Position numbers and translations under genes: made by a program
Notes under the pieces: model-generated
What the model saw: the letters and a program-made list of their open reading frames with translations, nothing else
Told to the model about the DNA's origin: nothing
Database searches by the model: none
In this document: positions 10,699 to 21,100 of the stretch, in pieces
Layout: each line of letters starts with the position of its first letter
How positions within the stretch are numbered: position 1 is the first letter of the stretch
NCBI GenBank assembly: GCA_024345305.1
Contig: BRON01000020.1
Coordinates: forward strand, 682,001 to 746,000
Origin: Mrakia gelida
Lineage: Eukaryota; Basidiomycota; Tremellomycetes; Cystofilobasidiales; Mrakiaceae
Length of the DNA: 64,000 nucleotides
Direction: 5' to 3'

Positions 10699-12554
10699 AT
10701 GGACGCCAACGACGACGCAGAAGCTGTGCGACGGAAGATCTGGGAAGAGAGGCATGCGAAGAAACGAAGGGAGAGGGAGGGGTTGAAGGAAAGAGAGCCT
10801 CGGTACATCGAAGTTGAACGCTGGGAACGGGAGGCTGAGGAGAGGCGGGAGAAAAGGAGGAGGGATAAGGAGAGAGATGAGAAGAAGAAGCTGGATGAGG
10901 AGGGGGATGAAGGTCATCAAAGTGAGTCTGCGACGGAGGGAGGGAGTGAGAGATCGACTCGAGATGGGAAGAGGAGGAAGTGGTGGTCAAAGAGCTCGCT
11001 GGATTACAGTAGATCCCTGACTTATCTTCGTCTTCTTCGCTCTTCAGCTCACGCCGAATCACGTCATCGGGATGGTCGCAGTTTGGAGAAGTCTCCGACG
11101 AAGGGCAGCAGTAGGGATGGACGAAGGAGCGCGTCGCCGGCTCGACGTCGAGAGGGATCTCCTCCTTCTTCCAGACGATCTCGTTCTCCTCGTGGTGTGA
11201 GTTCTGTCTCAGCTCGCTGTTTAGTAGATGCTGAACTTCCTGTACGGACTCTGACGTCGATCCCATCCCCTCGAACATCACAGCGTTCCATCTCTACCTC
11301 CTCATCGCTCACCGAGTTCGGTCCTCCTCGACCACCTCCTCCTCCCTCGCCTTCCTCGTCTCGTCTTCCTTCAACGCAGCCACAGGGGACCCAAGCAAGC
11401 TTGGAAAGCACGAGCGGATCGAGGAAATTGGCCGACAGTTTGGGAATCGACGGAGAGGTGGGGAAGACGACGAGGCAAGCAACGAACAAGTCTCTCGAAG
11501 GGTCAGTTCTAGACGGTCTCTCCCCTTGGAGGTACACACCCAGAGTCCTCGTACTGACGTCCTTCATAATCGTCTTCAACAGTCTCCTCGCCCTCTTCCT
11601 CGAACACAACAAGATCGCTCGAGCCACCGTCAGCAACTCCTCGACCTCCCAAACCACGTCCTCTCACGCCTCAACCGCTTCGACCTCTTCCTCCGAAGCT
11701 AGGATCGAGTCGGGCTTCAGGAAGGAAGGTCTCGACGCTCTCAAACCTCGCCTCGCCAACCTCGTCGCGTCGCTTCTTCAAGGTCTCACCTCGTCGGATT
11801 CCCTCTTCCCTCCACTCTCGACCAGCACCCCACTCGACGCTCGGCTCGCAGCTACTCGAGGAGATGACAACACGAAACATTTGAGCTGGACGGAAAGGAT
11901 GGACGCCATGGAGGAACGCATGAGGAGGATCGAGAACGAGGAAGAGGAGAATCTCTGCGAGCGGGAGAACGTGATGGACGGGGTCGAGAAGGCTGGGATG
12001 GGTGCAGACGATGCCGTGGTGGTTCTTGTTAAGAAGTTTGAAGCCATCCTGAGAGCGATAGGAGGGAAGATCGAGTTGCTGGAGACGACGTGGAAGGAGA
12101 AGGTGAGCTTTTCGTCTGGCTCGACGCGTCTTTGCGTCTCGACGTAGCTTGGGGAACTAACTCCCTCTTGATTTCGCTGCAGCCCTCGATTGCTCGGAAC
12201 TCCAACTCGAACCCTCCCCCCAACTCCCTCTCCCCTCAAATCACCTTTCTCGTCAAAAGCCTCCTCGCCACCCACGATCCCTCGCCACTGTCCTCGGCCG
12301 TCCCTCCTCTCTACCCTCCTTCTTCGTCCTCCTCCTTCCCACCTCCGACCCCTCGGCCCCTGACAACCGGGTCTTCTACCCAAGCACTCGGGAACGCCAG
12401 TCCTGCTCTCACTCTCGACGGTCAACCTCTCTCTTCGGACGACGCGATTCGACTCCTCGCCAAAACGCTTCGCAGCGTAGTCGGAACGAGCTCGGAGAAG
12501 ATGGCGAAGTTGGAGGAGAACGCTGGGAAGATCGAGGCGTACTGGGGGTCGTAG
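10699..12554 (+). CDS. RS/Glu-rich coiled-coil protein with possible TM segment
   Basis: Exons 10699-10921, 11048-11196, 11284-12102 and 12183-12554 give 520 aa in exact phase. The N-terminal 75 residues are a charged helix (RREREGLKEREPRYIEVERW...). An RS segment follows (RRSRSPRG), then a Pro/Ser-rich linker and a hydrophobic stretch around residues 207-226 (VLVLTSFIIVFNSLLALFL). After that comes a coiled coil (ERMDAMEERMRRIENEEEEN) and a C-terminal helix ending KMAKLEENAGKIEAYWGS. The hydrophobic stretch coincides with a possible 51-nt in-phase intron (11532-11582), so the protein may be soluble or membrane-anchored. The family is not recognised. Confidence 0.6.
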
Positions 12555-12714
12555 GCTTGGATCGGGTAGGGTGGGATTGACGGCGAGAGGCGACGCGTCC
12601 GTGCGCTTTCTTCTGTTTTCCTTTGTTTTCTTTTGGGTCACGCACATGCATGACTTCGTTGATCTTCGCCATTCGTTTATGCTCGAGACGCGGAAAGCAG
12701 AAGCGAGGAAGTCG
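12555..12714. other. Intergenic spacer before duplicated block 1
   Basis: 3' flank of the preceding gene. It shows no match to copies 2 or 3 and so marks the left limit of the duplicated block. Confidence 0.4.
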
Positions 12715-12739
12715 CATCGATCGCGATCACGGACGCGTT

Positions 12740-12876
12740 CCTGAATTTCACGCGCGCGTCGACTTTGAGACATCGCGTCCGCGACCGATAAAAACTGCAT
12801 CTCGATCCCCTCAGCAGATTTTAAGCTCGGATGTGAGCTGTGGAAAGCTGTTGCAAGTCAGGTGACCTGGAATTGA
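12740..12876 (+). promoter_or_regulatory. Conserved upstream region of family copy 1
   Basis: Near-identical, in inverted orientation, to about 38746-38870 upstream of copy 2. It contains CACGCGCGCGTCGACTTTGA, an A/T-rich GATAAAAACTG, and CAGCAGATTTTAAGCTCG. Strong conservation outside coding sequence suggests a promoter or 5'UTR function, or simply recent duplication. It lies 150-290 bases before the ATG at 13026. Confidence 0.5.
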
Positions 12877-13025
12877 GCGGGAGGGAGCAGGGAGAGAGGG
12901 GAGGAGGACTCGAGCGATTCTGACTCTCAACGACATCCTTCAAAGCTCACGACCTCGACGCTCGACGCTCTTCAAGCTCAGGCTTTCGCACCTCGTCAAA
13001 TCAGACCTCCTCAAACCTATTAAAC

Positions 13026-15071
13026 ATGTTCTCCATCCTCAAAGCTGTCCAACCTTTCGCGTCGCAAGTCGTCTTCACGTCAACCGTCGTCTCCCTTACG
13101 CCTGCTGTTTGGGTTCTTTCGAAGGTCCTCAAGGTGAGTTTCTACTCTTTTATATGACTTGTTGATCGAGACTTTGGGATGTTGGCGTATCGGTTCATCG
13201 GAGACAGGGAGGTTGGGTCAAGGAGAGGGAGGCGCGTTGTGCCTGCTTCGTTTCTTTTCCGTCCGAGTAGTGACCCAATGGTCGCCCCCTCTGAGCCTCG
13301 GAACGTCTCTACGATGGCGTTGGGTCTCTTCCAAGCTCGAGCAGTTTCTTGTCTCCGAGAAACCTTTCCTTTTGCCTCGAGCTCGCCCTCCCGCCGGCTC
13401 TTCTTCCCGCCTCCTCTTTCGTCTTCTCTCCCTCAACCACGTCTCTTTGTTTCTGACCTTCCTTGACTCTTCCCGTTTTACCTCTTCGCCTCTCTTACCA
13501 GCCTTCCGCCTCGAAACCTGCACTCATCGCCCACAAGAAGGTCGGAAGACCCACTCAACGAGCTCTTCCCTCGACCTCCTCCTCCCTCGACCTCGATGGC
13601 TTCCTTCCATCGACCCCTCCCTCCTCCCCCGCCCTTTCCCTCCTCTCGACCGAAGCTGGAATCTCCGGACATGCATCGGATGCCGAATTCGTCAACCTCG
13701 CCGCTGTTCCCTCTGTGATGGGCTGGTTGGTTGGAATGGAAGGCAAACTCGTCAAAGGAGAAGGAGAACCGGAGGTGAGCTCGCTCGTTTCTCCTTCTCC
13801 TTTGGCTCTCGCATCCCACAATATCTACGTCTCCTCGAGACGATCTCGCTAACTCGTCATCCCCTCTCTTCCATCTTCTTCTCCAGACCGTCGAATCCCC
13901 TCCCTCTCCCTCGCTCTCTACGTCCTCATCCGACTCCGAGCTCTTCCCCTCCTCCTCCGCCTCCAACGGACCCATCACTCCCTCCTCTTCTGCCCTCACT
14001 CCTCTCTCCACCTTCGAGGCCGTCGGACCCACCATCAAGTCTCTGACCCACATCGTCGAAAATTCCATCATCGAGCAGGAGCAGGGAACCATCGTCGTCG
14101 AAGCCACCGACTCTCTTCGACCTCGACTCGTCCTCGACGTCGAACCCACCGCGTCCTCCCTCGAACAACACTCGACTCCCGTCCCCTCCCTTCCCATCAT
14201 CGATACCACCGTCAAAGGCTCTACTGCCCTTCCTACTCACCAAGAACATCGAACCCCTCGAACCAAGAGGGCGAAGGAGCCTCGGTCGAACAAGGCAAAG
14301 GAAAAGGTCGTCGCCGTCGTCGCCTCTCCCGCTCTCCCCTCCGTCGAGGTTGTCCAGAAGTCGCTCAGCCCTCGATCCCGGAGGAACAAGACAAGATCGA
14401 AGAAGTCCCGCTCCGTCTCCTCTCAGGCCGTCGTCGTCGCGGAAGAGTCTACTCAGTCGAAGGTCCCTGTCGTCGTTCTCGTCGGTGGAGCTCAAGTCGT
14501 CCCTTCATCTCCTCCCACTTCCCCTCTCCACACCACTCCATCCCTTCAAACGAAGCGACCTCGATCCTCCATCATCCCAGCCACCCCCGACGGAACCGTC
14601 CTCGCCGAATCCCTCCTCGAAACCCGACGTCGCCCCTCCTCTTCCCTCGTCGACGAACCTTCCACCACCCTCCCGCTCCCCTCCTCCCTGGACCTCGCCG
14701 CCATCTCTCCTTCCTCTACCCCCTTCTTTTCCTTCCTCGACCTGGACGAATCCCACTTCCCCTCCGACTTGCACTCTTCCGTCGTCTCGAGGTCAATCGA
14801 ATCCGAACTCAACGACGACGGGAAGTCCGTCGCCATCGCCGTCGCGTCAAACGAACCCGAGCTTTGGTCGAGCTTGGAGTCGGTGGACCCTAGGATCTTC
14901 TCCAAAGCTCACTACGCTCGGGTCCATGGATACCGACACATCATGTTCGAGGACGGGGCGAACTTGGCGCTGTTCGAAAGCGGCGCGAAGATCGCGACGA
15001 AGGAGGACAGGGAGGATGGGTGGAAGGTTGGGAGGAGTCCTTTGAGGACGTGTTGGGGAGGGGAGGAGTAG
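13026..15071 (+). CDS. Unknown three-copy family protein, copy 1
   Basis: Three exons (13026-13133, 13502-13774, 13887-15071) give 521 aa with exact phase. Exon 1 encodes a short hydrophobic N-terminus (SQVVFTSTVVSLTPAVWVLS), which could be a membrane anchor or targeting signal. Exon 2 carries the most conserved block, EFVNLAAVPSVMGWLVGMEG. Exon 3 is Ser/Pro/Val-rich with basic patches (RTKRAKEPRSNKAKEK) and a conserved C-terminus (KIATKE.R.DGW.VG.SPLR..WGGE). Copies at 38 kb (pseudogene) and 49 kb are closer to each other than to this one. I know no family with these motifs, and no catalytic signature is visible. Start chosen because all three copies begin MF.ILK at the same place. Confidence 0.75.
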
Positions 15072-15583
15072 GATGTGGGTGAGAGATGAAGATGGGGAAG
15101 GAGGGGTGGGAGTGGGAGGTGGGGGAAGAGGGTGGATGGATGGGTCGTGTCGAGTTTGTTGTTGTGTTTCTCGTTTGGTGTTTTGCTTGCTCTCGATCTG
15201 TTGTCCGCTTCTTGTTCCTTTTCCTTCGCTCCTCTCCCTCCCACTTGTGCTGCTTCTTTCATATCTCATTCTTTCGAACCAGACTTTTCCACCTCCGTCT
15301 TCCGAGAACGCGAGATGCGAAGATTCCACGACGCGTCTTCAAAAGCAGGTCGAGTTCAGCTCGAAGCGAAGACTGTTCGTTTTCGTTCCGAAAGGGAAAG
15401 CGAGATACAGGACAACACTGTACATGCATAGAAGACTCAAGAAACAAGAAATCCCAAAGGAAAAAGGCAAAGTGAAAGGCCGAGAAAAATGAAACGAAAC
15501 GAACCAGAACGAGACGCGACCGAGAGGCGAAAAGAAACGAGACCGAGTAGTCGTAGTACAAGATGATAAAGAGGTCGAGAAGT
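15072..15583. other. Convergent 3' region
   Basis: Contains the T-rich 3' flank of family copy 1, homologous to the 3' flanks of copies 2 and 3 to about 15260. After that comes the 3' flank of the minus-strand Cys-rich gene. No gene is seen. Confidence 0.45.
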
Positions 15584-17445
15584 TCAAACCAAAACAATCA
15601 TCGAGAACCCAAAGATAGCAGCAGCAGCAGCGACACCGACCCTTCTCTCCCTCCTCTCAGCACTTGAGGTTGAAGCCGCAGAACCTCCCGTCGCAGTCGC
15701 GGCTCGAGTCGTCGTTCCTGCTCGAGTCGTAGTAGTGCCTGACCCACCAGATGTTCCAGGAGTTCCAGGAGTTCCAGGAGTTCCAGGGGTTCCAGGGGTT
15801 CCAGGGGTTCCAGGGACGACGATGATGGTTGGATCCCCTGTCTCGTCAGGCTCTCCGGTAGGCCCTACGGTAGGAGTATCCTCGACGATCTCGGTTTTGG
15901 TAGGAAGCTCGAAGAGTCCGACTTCCTGGCCAAGACCCTGATATGGTGGAGAAAGGAGAGAAGAAACAGTGTCAGTCACGGCGCGACGAGGGGAAGCGAA
16001 CGAGACGAGGGCGAGATGAACGAACTGAGCAGGTGCCTTGAGCGTCTGTTGGGAGGGAAGAAGATAGAGAGAGAAAGAGAAAAACAGAAACCGTTTAATA
16101 GGAGAAGCTTGGTCGAGGATAGAGAGAGGAAACGAAGGAAAAGTTGACGAACCTTGGAGGCGCACCTCGGTTTTCGAGTTGGGGCTGCCTCGAACGCAGC
16201 GATTGCAGTCGAGGAGCTCATTCCAGGGGGAGCAGAGACACTCAGCTGTGTTAGCGCAGAAAGGGGAAGAAGGGAAGGAGGGGAGAAGAAGAAGTCAGCA
16301 CACACTCCGAGACGCGTCGTCAATCTCGCCTTCAAATCCCCTCGTCCCCCTTTAAAGCGGGACGAAGAGGGGTCCTTCTTTCAGTCCAAGAAATTTAAGA
16401 AAGAGCTTACCAGCCTGGATGTCTGTGACGATCCCATTGACCTCATACCCGGAAATGCAAGAATCGAAGTTTGAGACCCAGTTGTCGCAAGACGAACAGA
16501 CGCCAGGAGCGTTTATGGTGAGAGGCGAGGTGGGAGCGGGGACGTTGATGGGGATGGGCTCGATTTCGACTATTTCGGGGTAGTTGGAAATCGAGTAGGT
16601 GTACCCAGCTGCCTGTTGAGGTCGGGAAAGCACAAAAGACGGTTTGACGGTGCGAAGGGAGAAGAGGACGGGGAGAAGAGTGAAAGGCAAAGGGCGTCAG
16701 AGATGCAAGGGTGGAAAACGATAGAAGAAGGCCAAGAGATGTATATAGGTATGGAAAGATGGAGAGATGGGAGGAAGAGAAGGGAGGAACGAACGGCGCA
16801 ACTGGACTGAGCGTCTGTTGTTTGGGGAAGCGAAGAAGAGAAGGCGAAAACGCGAGAAGATATCGTGTCAGTCTGAAGTCTCAGATTAAGAAAAACAAAG
16901 TCGAAAGTGATAAGAAGAGGGTAGTCTAGAGGAAAATGGAAAAGGAAAAGGAGGCAGCGAACGCGGGATGGACGAACCTCCCAGGGAGACCTGAATTTGA
17001 GCGTCTGGATTGGCGATTGCGCAGTCGGCACAGGCTACGATTTGATTCCAGAAATCCGGTATACAGAGGCAGATGTCTGAACGAGAAAGAACGGGAAGGG
17101 AGGAAAAGTTAGTTCGAGACGCGCTCATGACCTCTCGCAGAACGTCGTCCCCTTCTTCGAGCCTGCACCAACGGCATCTGAGAGAGGTTGAAGTAGGAAA
17201 AGTATGAGCTCACCCGCCTTTTCTTGAGTGTCGATTCCGACGGAACAGGCAGAGTAGGTTGCAGCCCAGTTGTCGCAGACGGTGCAGATGCCGTTGCTTC
17301 CAAAGTCGTAAACAGGGTCCGCGTATGGGTCTGCTCGCCTCAAGACTGAAGAGGATCCAAGGTAGGAAGATCGGGGAGGAGTAGAGGCAGCGAGAGAGAG
17401 GGTAGCGACGACGAGGAGGGAGAGGAAGAAGAGGAGGTTGTTCAT
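15584..17445 (-). CDS. Secreted Cys-rich protein with duplicated domain and GTP-repeat stalk
   Basis: Seven exons on the minus strand (17445-17214, 17076-16978, 16814-16795, 16612-16411, 16245-16153, 16045-16026, 15937-15584) give 339 aa in exact phase. Residues 1-19 are a signal peptide (MNNLLFFLSLLVVATLSLA). Two homologous domains follow: C..CDNW....C then CLC...W......C..C, each closed by a 20-nt microexon encoding DAQ..C. After the second domain come a Thr/Gly stalk with seven Pro-Gly-Thr repeats, a Thr/Ala-rich segment and a hydrophobic C-terminus (AAAAAIFGFSMIVLV), suggesting a GPI-anchored or membrane-bound wall protein. Many basidiomycetes carry such secreted Cys-rich proteins. The exact family and function are unknown. 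Confidence 0.75.
15753..15815. repeat. 9-bp minisatellite in coding sequence
   Basis: Seven tandem units of GTTCCAGG(A/G), the first three ending in A and the last four in G. On the minus strand they encode Pro-Gly-Thr repeats of the Cys-rich secreted protein. The in-frame 9-bp unit permits length variation without frameshift. Confidence 0.9.
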
Positions 17446-18137
17446 TTTGTCGAGTGGGTGGGTTGAGTTGGAGACGTGTTAGATGATGGTTGGGATGTAA
17501 AAGAGAGAGTGAGAGACTGGTGAGCCATAACCAAATCGAGAAGCGAGAAAGATGGTTTCCTGCCAAGTTGAAGAACGGAAGGAAAGAGGTCAGGAGGGGA
17601 GGAGGGGGGACGGGAGGGAGCGTCGGATGTACTGGGAAGCCCAATGCTGTGGAACGAACAGCTTTAATACAATCGCAGAGACTCATGGAAGTTGTATAGA
17701 GTTGGGAATCGGGCGAGAGTGGGCTTGGAAGGATGTTTGAGCTTCCGAACTCTCACAAAACCTGAACGGAACCGAACTCGTCGCCTCCTCTCCCTTCTCT
17801 CTTCGCATCTCGCTCCTTCGCCAAGCTCAGGCAGTTCGCTTCGTTCTCAAACTCTACTAAAGTAGCGGATGTTTCTAGGTAGGGACGAAGCTGTCCCTTT
17901 CTTCCTCGCCCAGGGTCTGGCTCGATCTCTCCGATACCCTCTTCTTCCTTCTGATCTCTTTCCCTCCCGATGGGCGAGCATCTCTCGCTTCCCGTTTTCC
18001 TCAACTTCCATCTCCCCCCTTTCAGCTAATTTCACGATGTCAGAGCTACTACAACCCTACTTACTCGTACACGGGGCGAGAGCGAGAACGAACTAAAGCA
18101 AGCAAGAAAAAAACGAGAACGAGAACGAACGACGAGA
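17446..18137. other. Intergenic, promoter of Cys-rich gene
   Basis: About 690 bases between the start of the Cys-rich secreted gene and the stop of the TOG gene, both on the minus strand. No exon, repeat or RNA gene was recognised. Confidence 0.4.
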
Positions 18138-21100
18138 CTACTTCCTCAGAGCATCGAGCTGACCCTTCACCTTCTCCAACTCTCCTCCTCCGTTCGACGA
18201 GGCAGTAGCTTCCTCCGAGTGGGAGGACTCGTTGCTCTGCGAGACGGCTCGAGAGCGACCGTTCGAGGGAGGAGGGTCGAAGAATTGCTGGAAGGAATGA
18301 AAGGACGAAGGTCAGTTTGTTCGTTCTTTTCGACGGCACGAGGAAGATGGAAAGGTACTCACAGACTTCAACTTCGCCAACTTGTCCTCCTCCTCAGCGG
18401 ATCCTGAACGACCACCAGTCCCCATCATCGACGCTGGACGCGAGAGCATCGAGATGGACGAAGGTCGAGAGTAGTTTGACGAGCCTGAAGGGGAGTTGGG
18501 GATGGATTGGAAGTTGGAGGAGCTGTAGGTGGGAGAGGTTGGGGAGATGGGGTGGTTTGGGGAGATGGTTGAGGGAGGAGACATCGTTCGAGGGGCTGAA
18601 GGAGGAAGGAAAGGGAGAAGACGAGCCGAGACGAGACGCGACGGGGATCAGCTTCGACTTCCAGAAGCTTCAAGAGAGCGAGGAAATGGAAACAAGTGGA
18701 CTCACCAGCAGGGGACTCCGACTCTCGAGGCTTGACTCGAGCTCCGACTGCTCGACGGACGAACATCGAAAGCGAAGGGTCGATCGTCGAGACCAGCTCC
18801 TCGAACTTGGCCATCTTGTTCTGATGTTGGATGAGCAGTTTCGAGACCTCGTCGACTCGCTGTGAACGTAGAAAACGGATAGATCGCGAGTCAGCTCGAG
18901 CTCGAAGTCAGAAAAGAGCGTAGCAGAGCAGCGACGAACCTTCGACAACTCATCTCCCTTCTCGATCCTCCTGAACAACTCCTGCAGCTCCTGATCCACT
19001 GCGTCTCCCGACGAGACGGCCGACGAGGGGGACGACTGAGACGACAAAGGTTTCGACTGAGTAGGATGAGATCGAGGAGTGGTTTGACGACTGCTTGAGG
19101 TGGAGGTCGAGGTGGTGGAAGGAGGTCGATCCAGAGTGACGACGGGGAGAGCAGGCGATTCTGAACGAGAAGGAGGAGTCGCTCGACCACCCGTCAAGAG
19201 CTCGGCGGGTGCTGGTCCAGCGGCTTGGTTGTTGAGCGTGACGAGTCGGAAGATGTAGGCGTAGACCTGTGGGAGAGTCGCGTCAGTACAAGGCTTTGGC
19301 GACGAGGGCAGGACGAGGCGCGAAACTCACGTGAGTGTTGTCGGGATCCTCGAATGCGTCTCCGAGAACCTCGTAGATCCGATCCCCGTTTCTGTACTTG
19401 GCTGCGAAAGAGAAAGAGACGAAGGGTCAGTTTCGCGTCTCGAACGAAGCAGGATTGAAGGCCTCGAACTCACTCGCGATGTGCTGAAGGATGACCTTGA
19501 CCGTTCGAAGAGGCATGTCTCCCATCGGCACGCTCTTGTGAGCTCTCGACCGCCATTCCGTCGGAGGCATCTTCTGAAGGAAATCCTCGATGGTTCGAAG
19601 GAGGTCGTGAGGGTCGAGGATCTCGTTCGAGAGGTCGTCTTCGACGCTTCGAGCTCGCTTCCAGATGCACTTGAGGATGAGTTCGGCGTGTTTGGCTTCT
19701 CTCGAGGTGGCGGTCGTTCCGTTGTCGACGAAACCGATGGTGACTTTTTGGAGGAGGACGAAGAGGGCCCTGGGTGGCGAAAACGCGAAAGGGAAACGCT
19801 GGTCAGCTGGAGAAGAGAGAGGAAGAGAGGGGAGGACGCGACTGACTTGAAGACGACCTCTCGCTTCCCTCCGTTGAAGATCCTGAGGATGATCATGTTG
19901 ATGAACTTCGACAGCTCCTTGGCGTCTGAGAAAAGGATTGACGCGTTAGCCAACGAACATCTCAACAATAGAGCGAGAAGAATCGAACCCGAACACTCAC
20001 CTCCAGTCGCGTCGTCCGTCTCAAGCAATCTCAACGTCAACTCCGTCAACAAATCCTCCATATCCACCACATTCATCTCCTTGATCAACCTCGGATGATC
20101 GCAGAAGTTGTTAAGCGTCTGGATGAGATGCTTGGCGAGTCGGAACCACCGAGGATCTCCAAGGTTCCCAGGTCCAACGAAGACGACTCGCATCTGCTTG
20201 ATGATCGCTCGAAGGAGACTTTCGATGGATCCTTCGAACCGAGCGGCGTCCGTGGTGTTGCTGAGGAGCTTCTGAACTCGTTTGAGACCGTCGACGGACT
20301 GTCCTGGATCGCTGGCGAGGATGGCTCTGATGGCTTGGGTGATTTCGGACGACGACGAGGACGACGAGGAGGAGGGGACGGGAACCGATCGACGAGGACC
20401 TGGGAGTTGAGAAGCCGCGACTGAGGTTCGAGGAGGAGCGATTCGAGCTAACGTAGGACCTCCAAATGGGTCCGAGGGAGGTGGACTCGCGGGAGGAAGG
20501 CGGGGGGAGGAAGGTTCTGGTGCGTAGGAAGCAAAGGCGGAGGTGGGGAGTCTTGACGATGCTGGAGCTCCGAATCGAGATCCGGGAGGTGCGATTCCTC
20601 GGGGGAGAGCCGAAGGGGCTGCTCGAGGGCTGGATTGACCTTTGACGGGGGAGAACGGCGAGGCCAGCTTCTCCGGCGAGGTTGCTCGAGAGGGAGGTCG
20701 GATCATCGGCGAGTTAGCGCCAACGGCGACTCGAGAGATCCTGCTCGGTGCTGGGGACGATGGACGAGATGTCGATTCGGCGGAGACGACTCGAGCAACG
20801 GGAGCTGCTCGGCCTGGAGGAGGAGTGGGTCCCTGGACGTGCTTGAATCGACCCTCCATCTGGTCGCGTTCGTTCTTCCCGACCTTAGCGAAATCGTAGA
20901 TGGCTTCTCCTTCGGTCTTGTAGGCCTCACTGGAGGATCGAAGCGAACGAGGAGAAAGTCAGCGACTCGATCAAGTCGAGAAAAAACAGGAGAAGAAGGT
21001 CTGCTCACCCGAGGACGTCGAGAGCTCCATTTCGAACCTTCCCGTCCGAGTCTCCCAAACACTTGAGGATCGACGCGACCGAGTCCCTGTTGAGCATCGT

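Larger units (their letters stand above)
12715..15260 (+). repeat. Dispersed duplicated block, copy 1 (promoter + gene + 3' flank)
   Basis: By eye this block matches 36500-38880 (inverted) and 48986-51180 (direct). Shared parts include an upstream element (12749-12776, with ACGCGCGCGT), GTCAGGTGACCTGGAATTGA at about 12857, the 5'UTR, three exons, both introns, and a T-rich 3' flank with CTTGCTCTCGATCTGTTG-like sequence. No terminal inverted repeats or target-site duplications were found. Confidence 0.75.

Noticed and set aside
15753..15815. Tandem units as a CRISPR array
   Set aside because: 9-bp head-to-tail units without spacers, encoding an in-frame peptide repeat in a eukaryotic gene.
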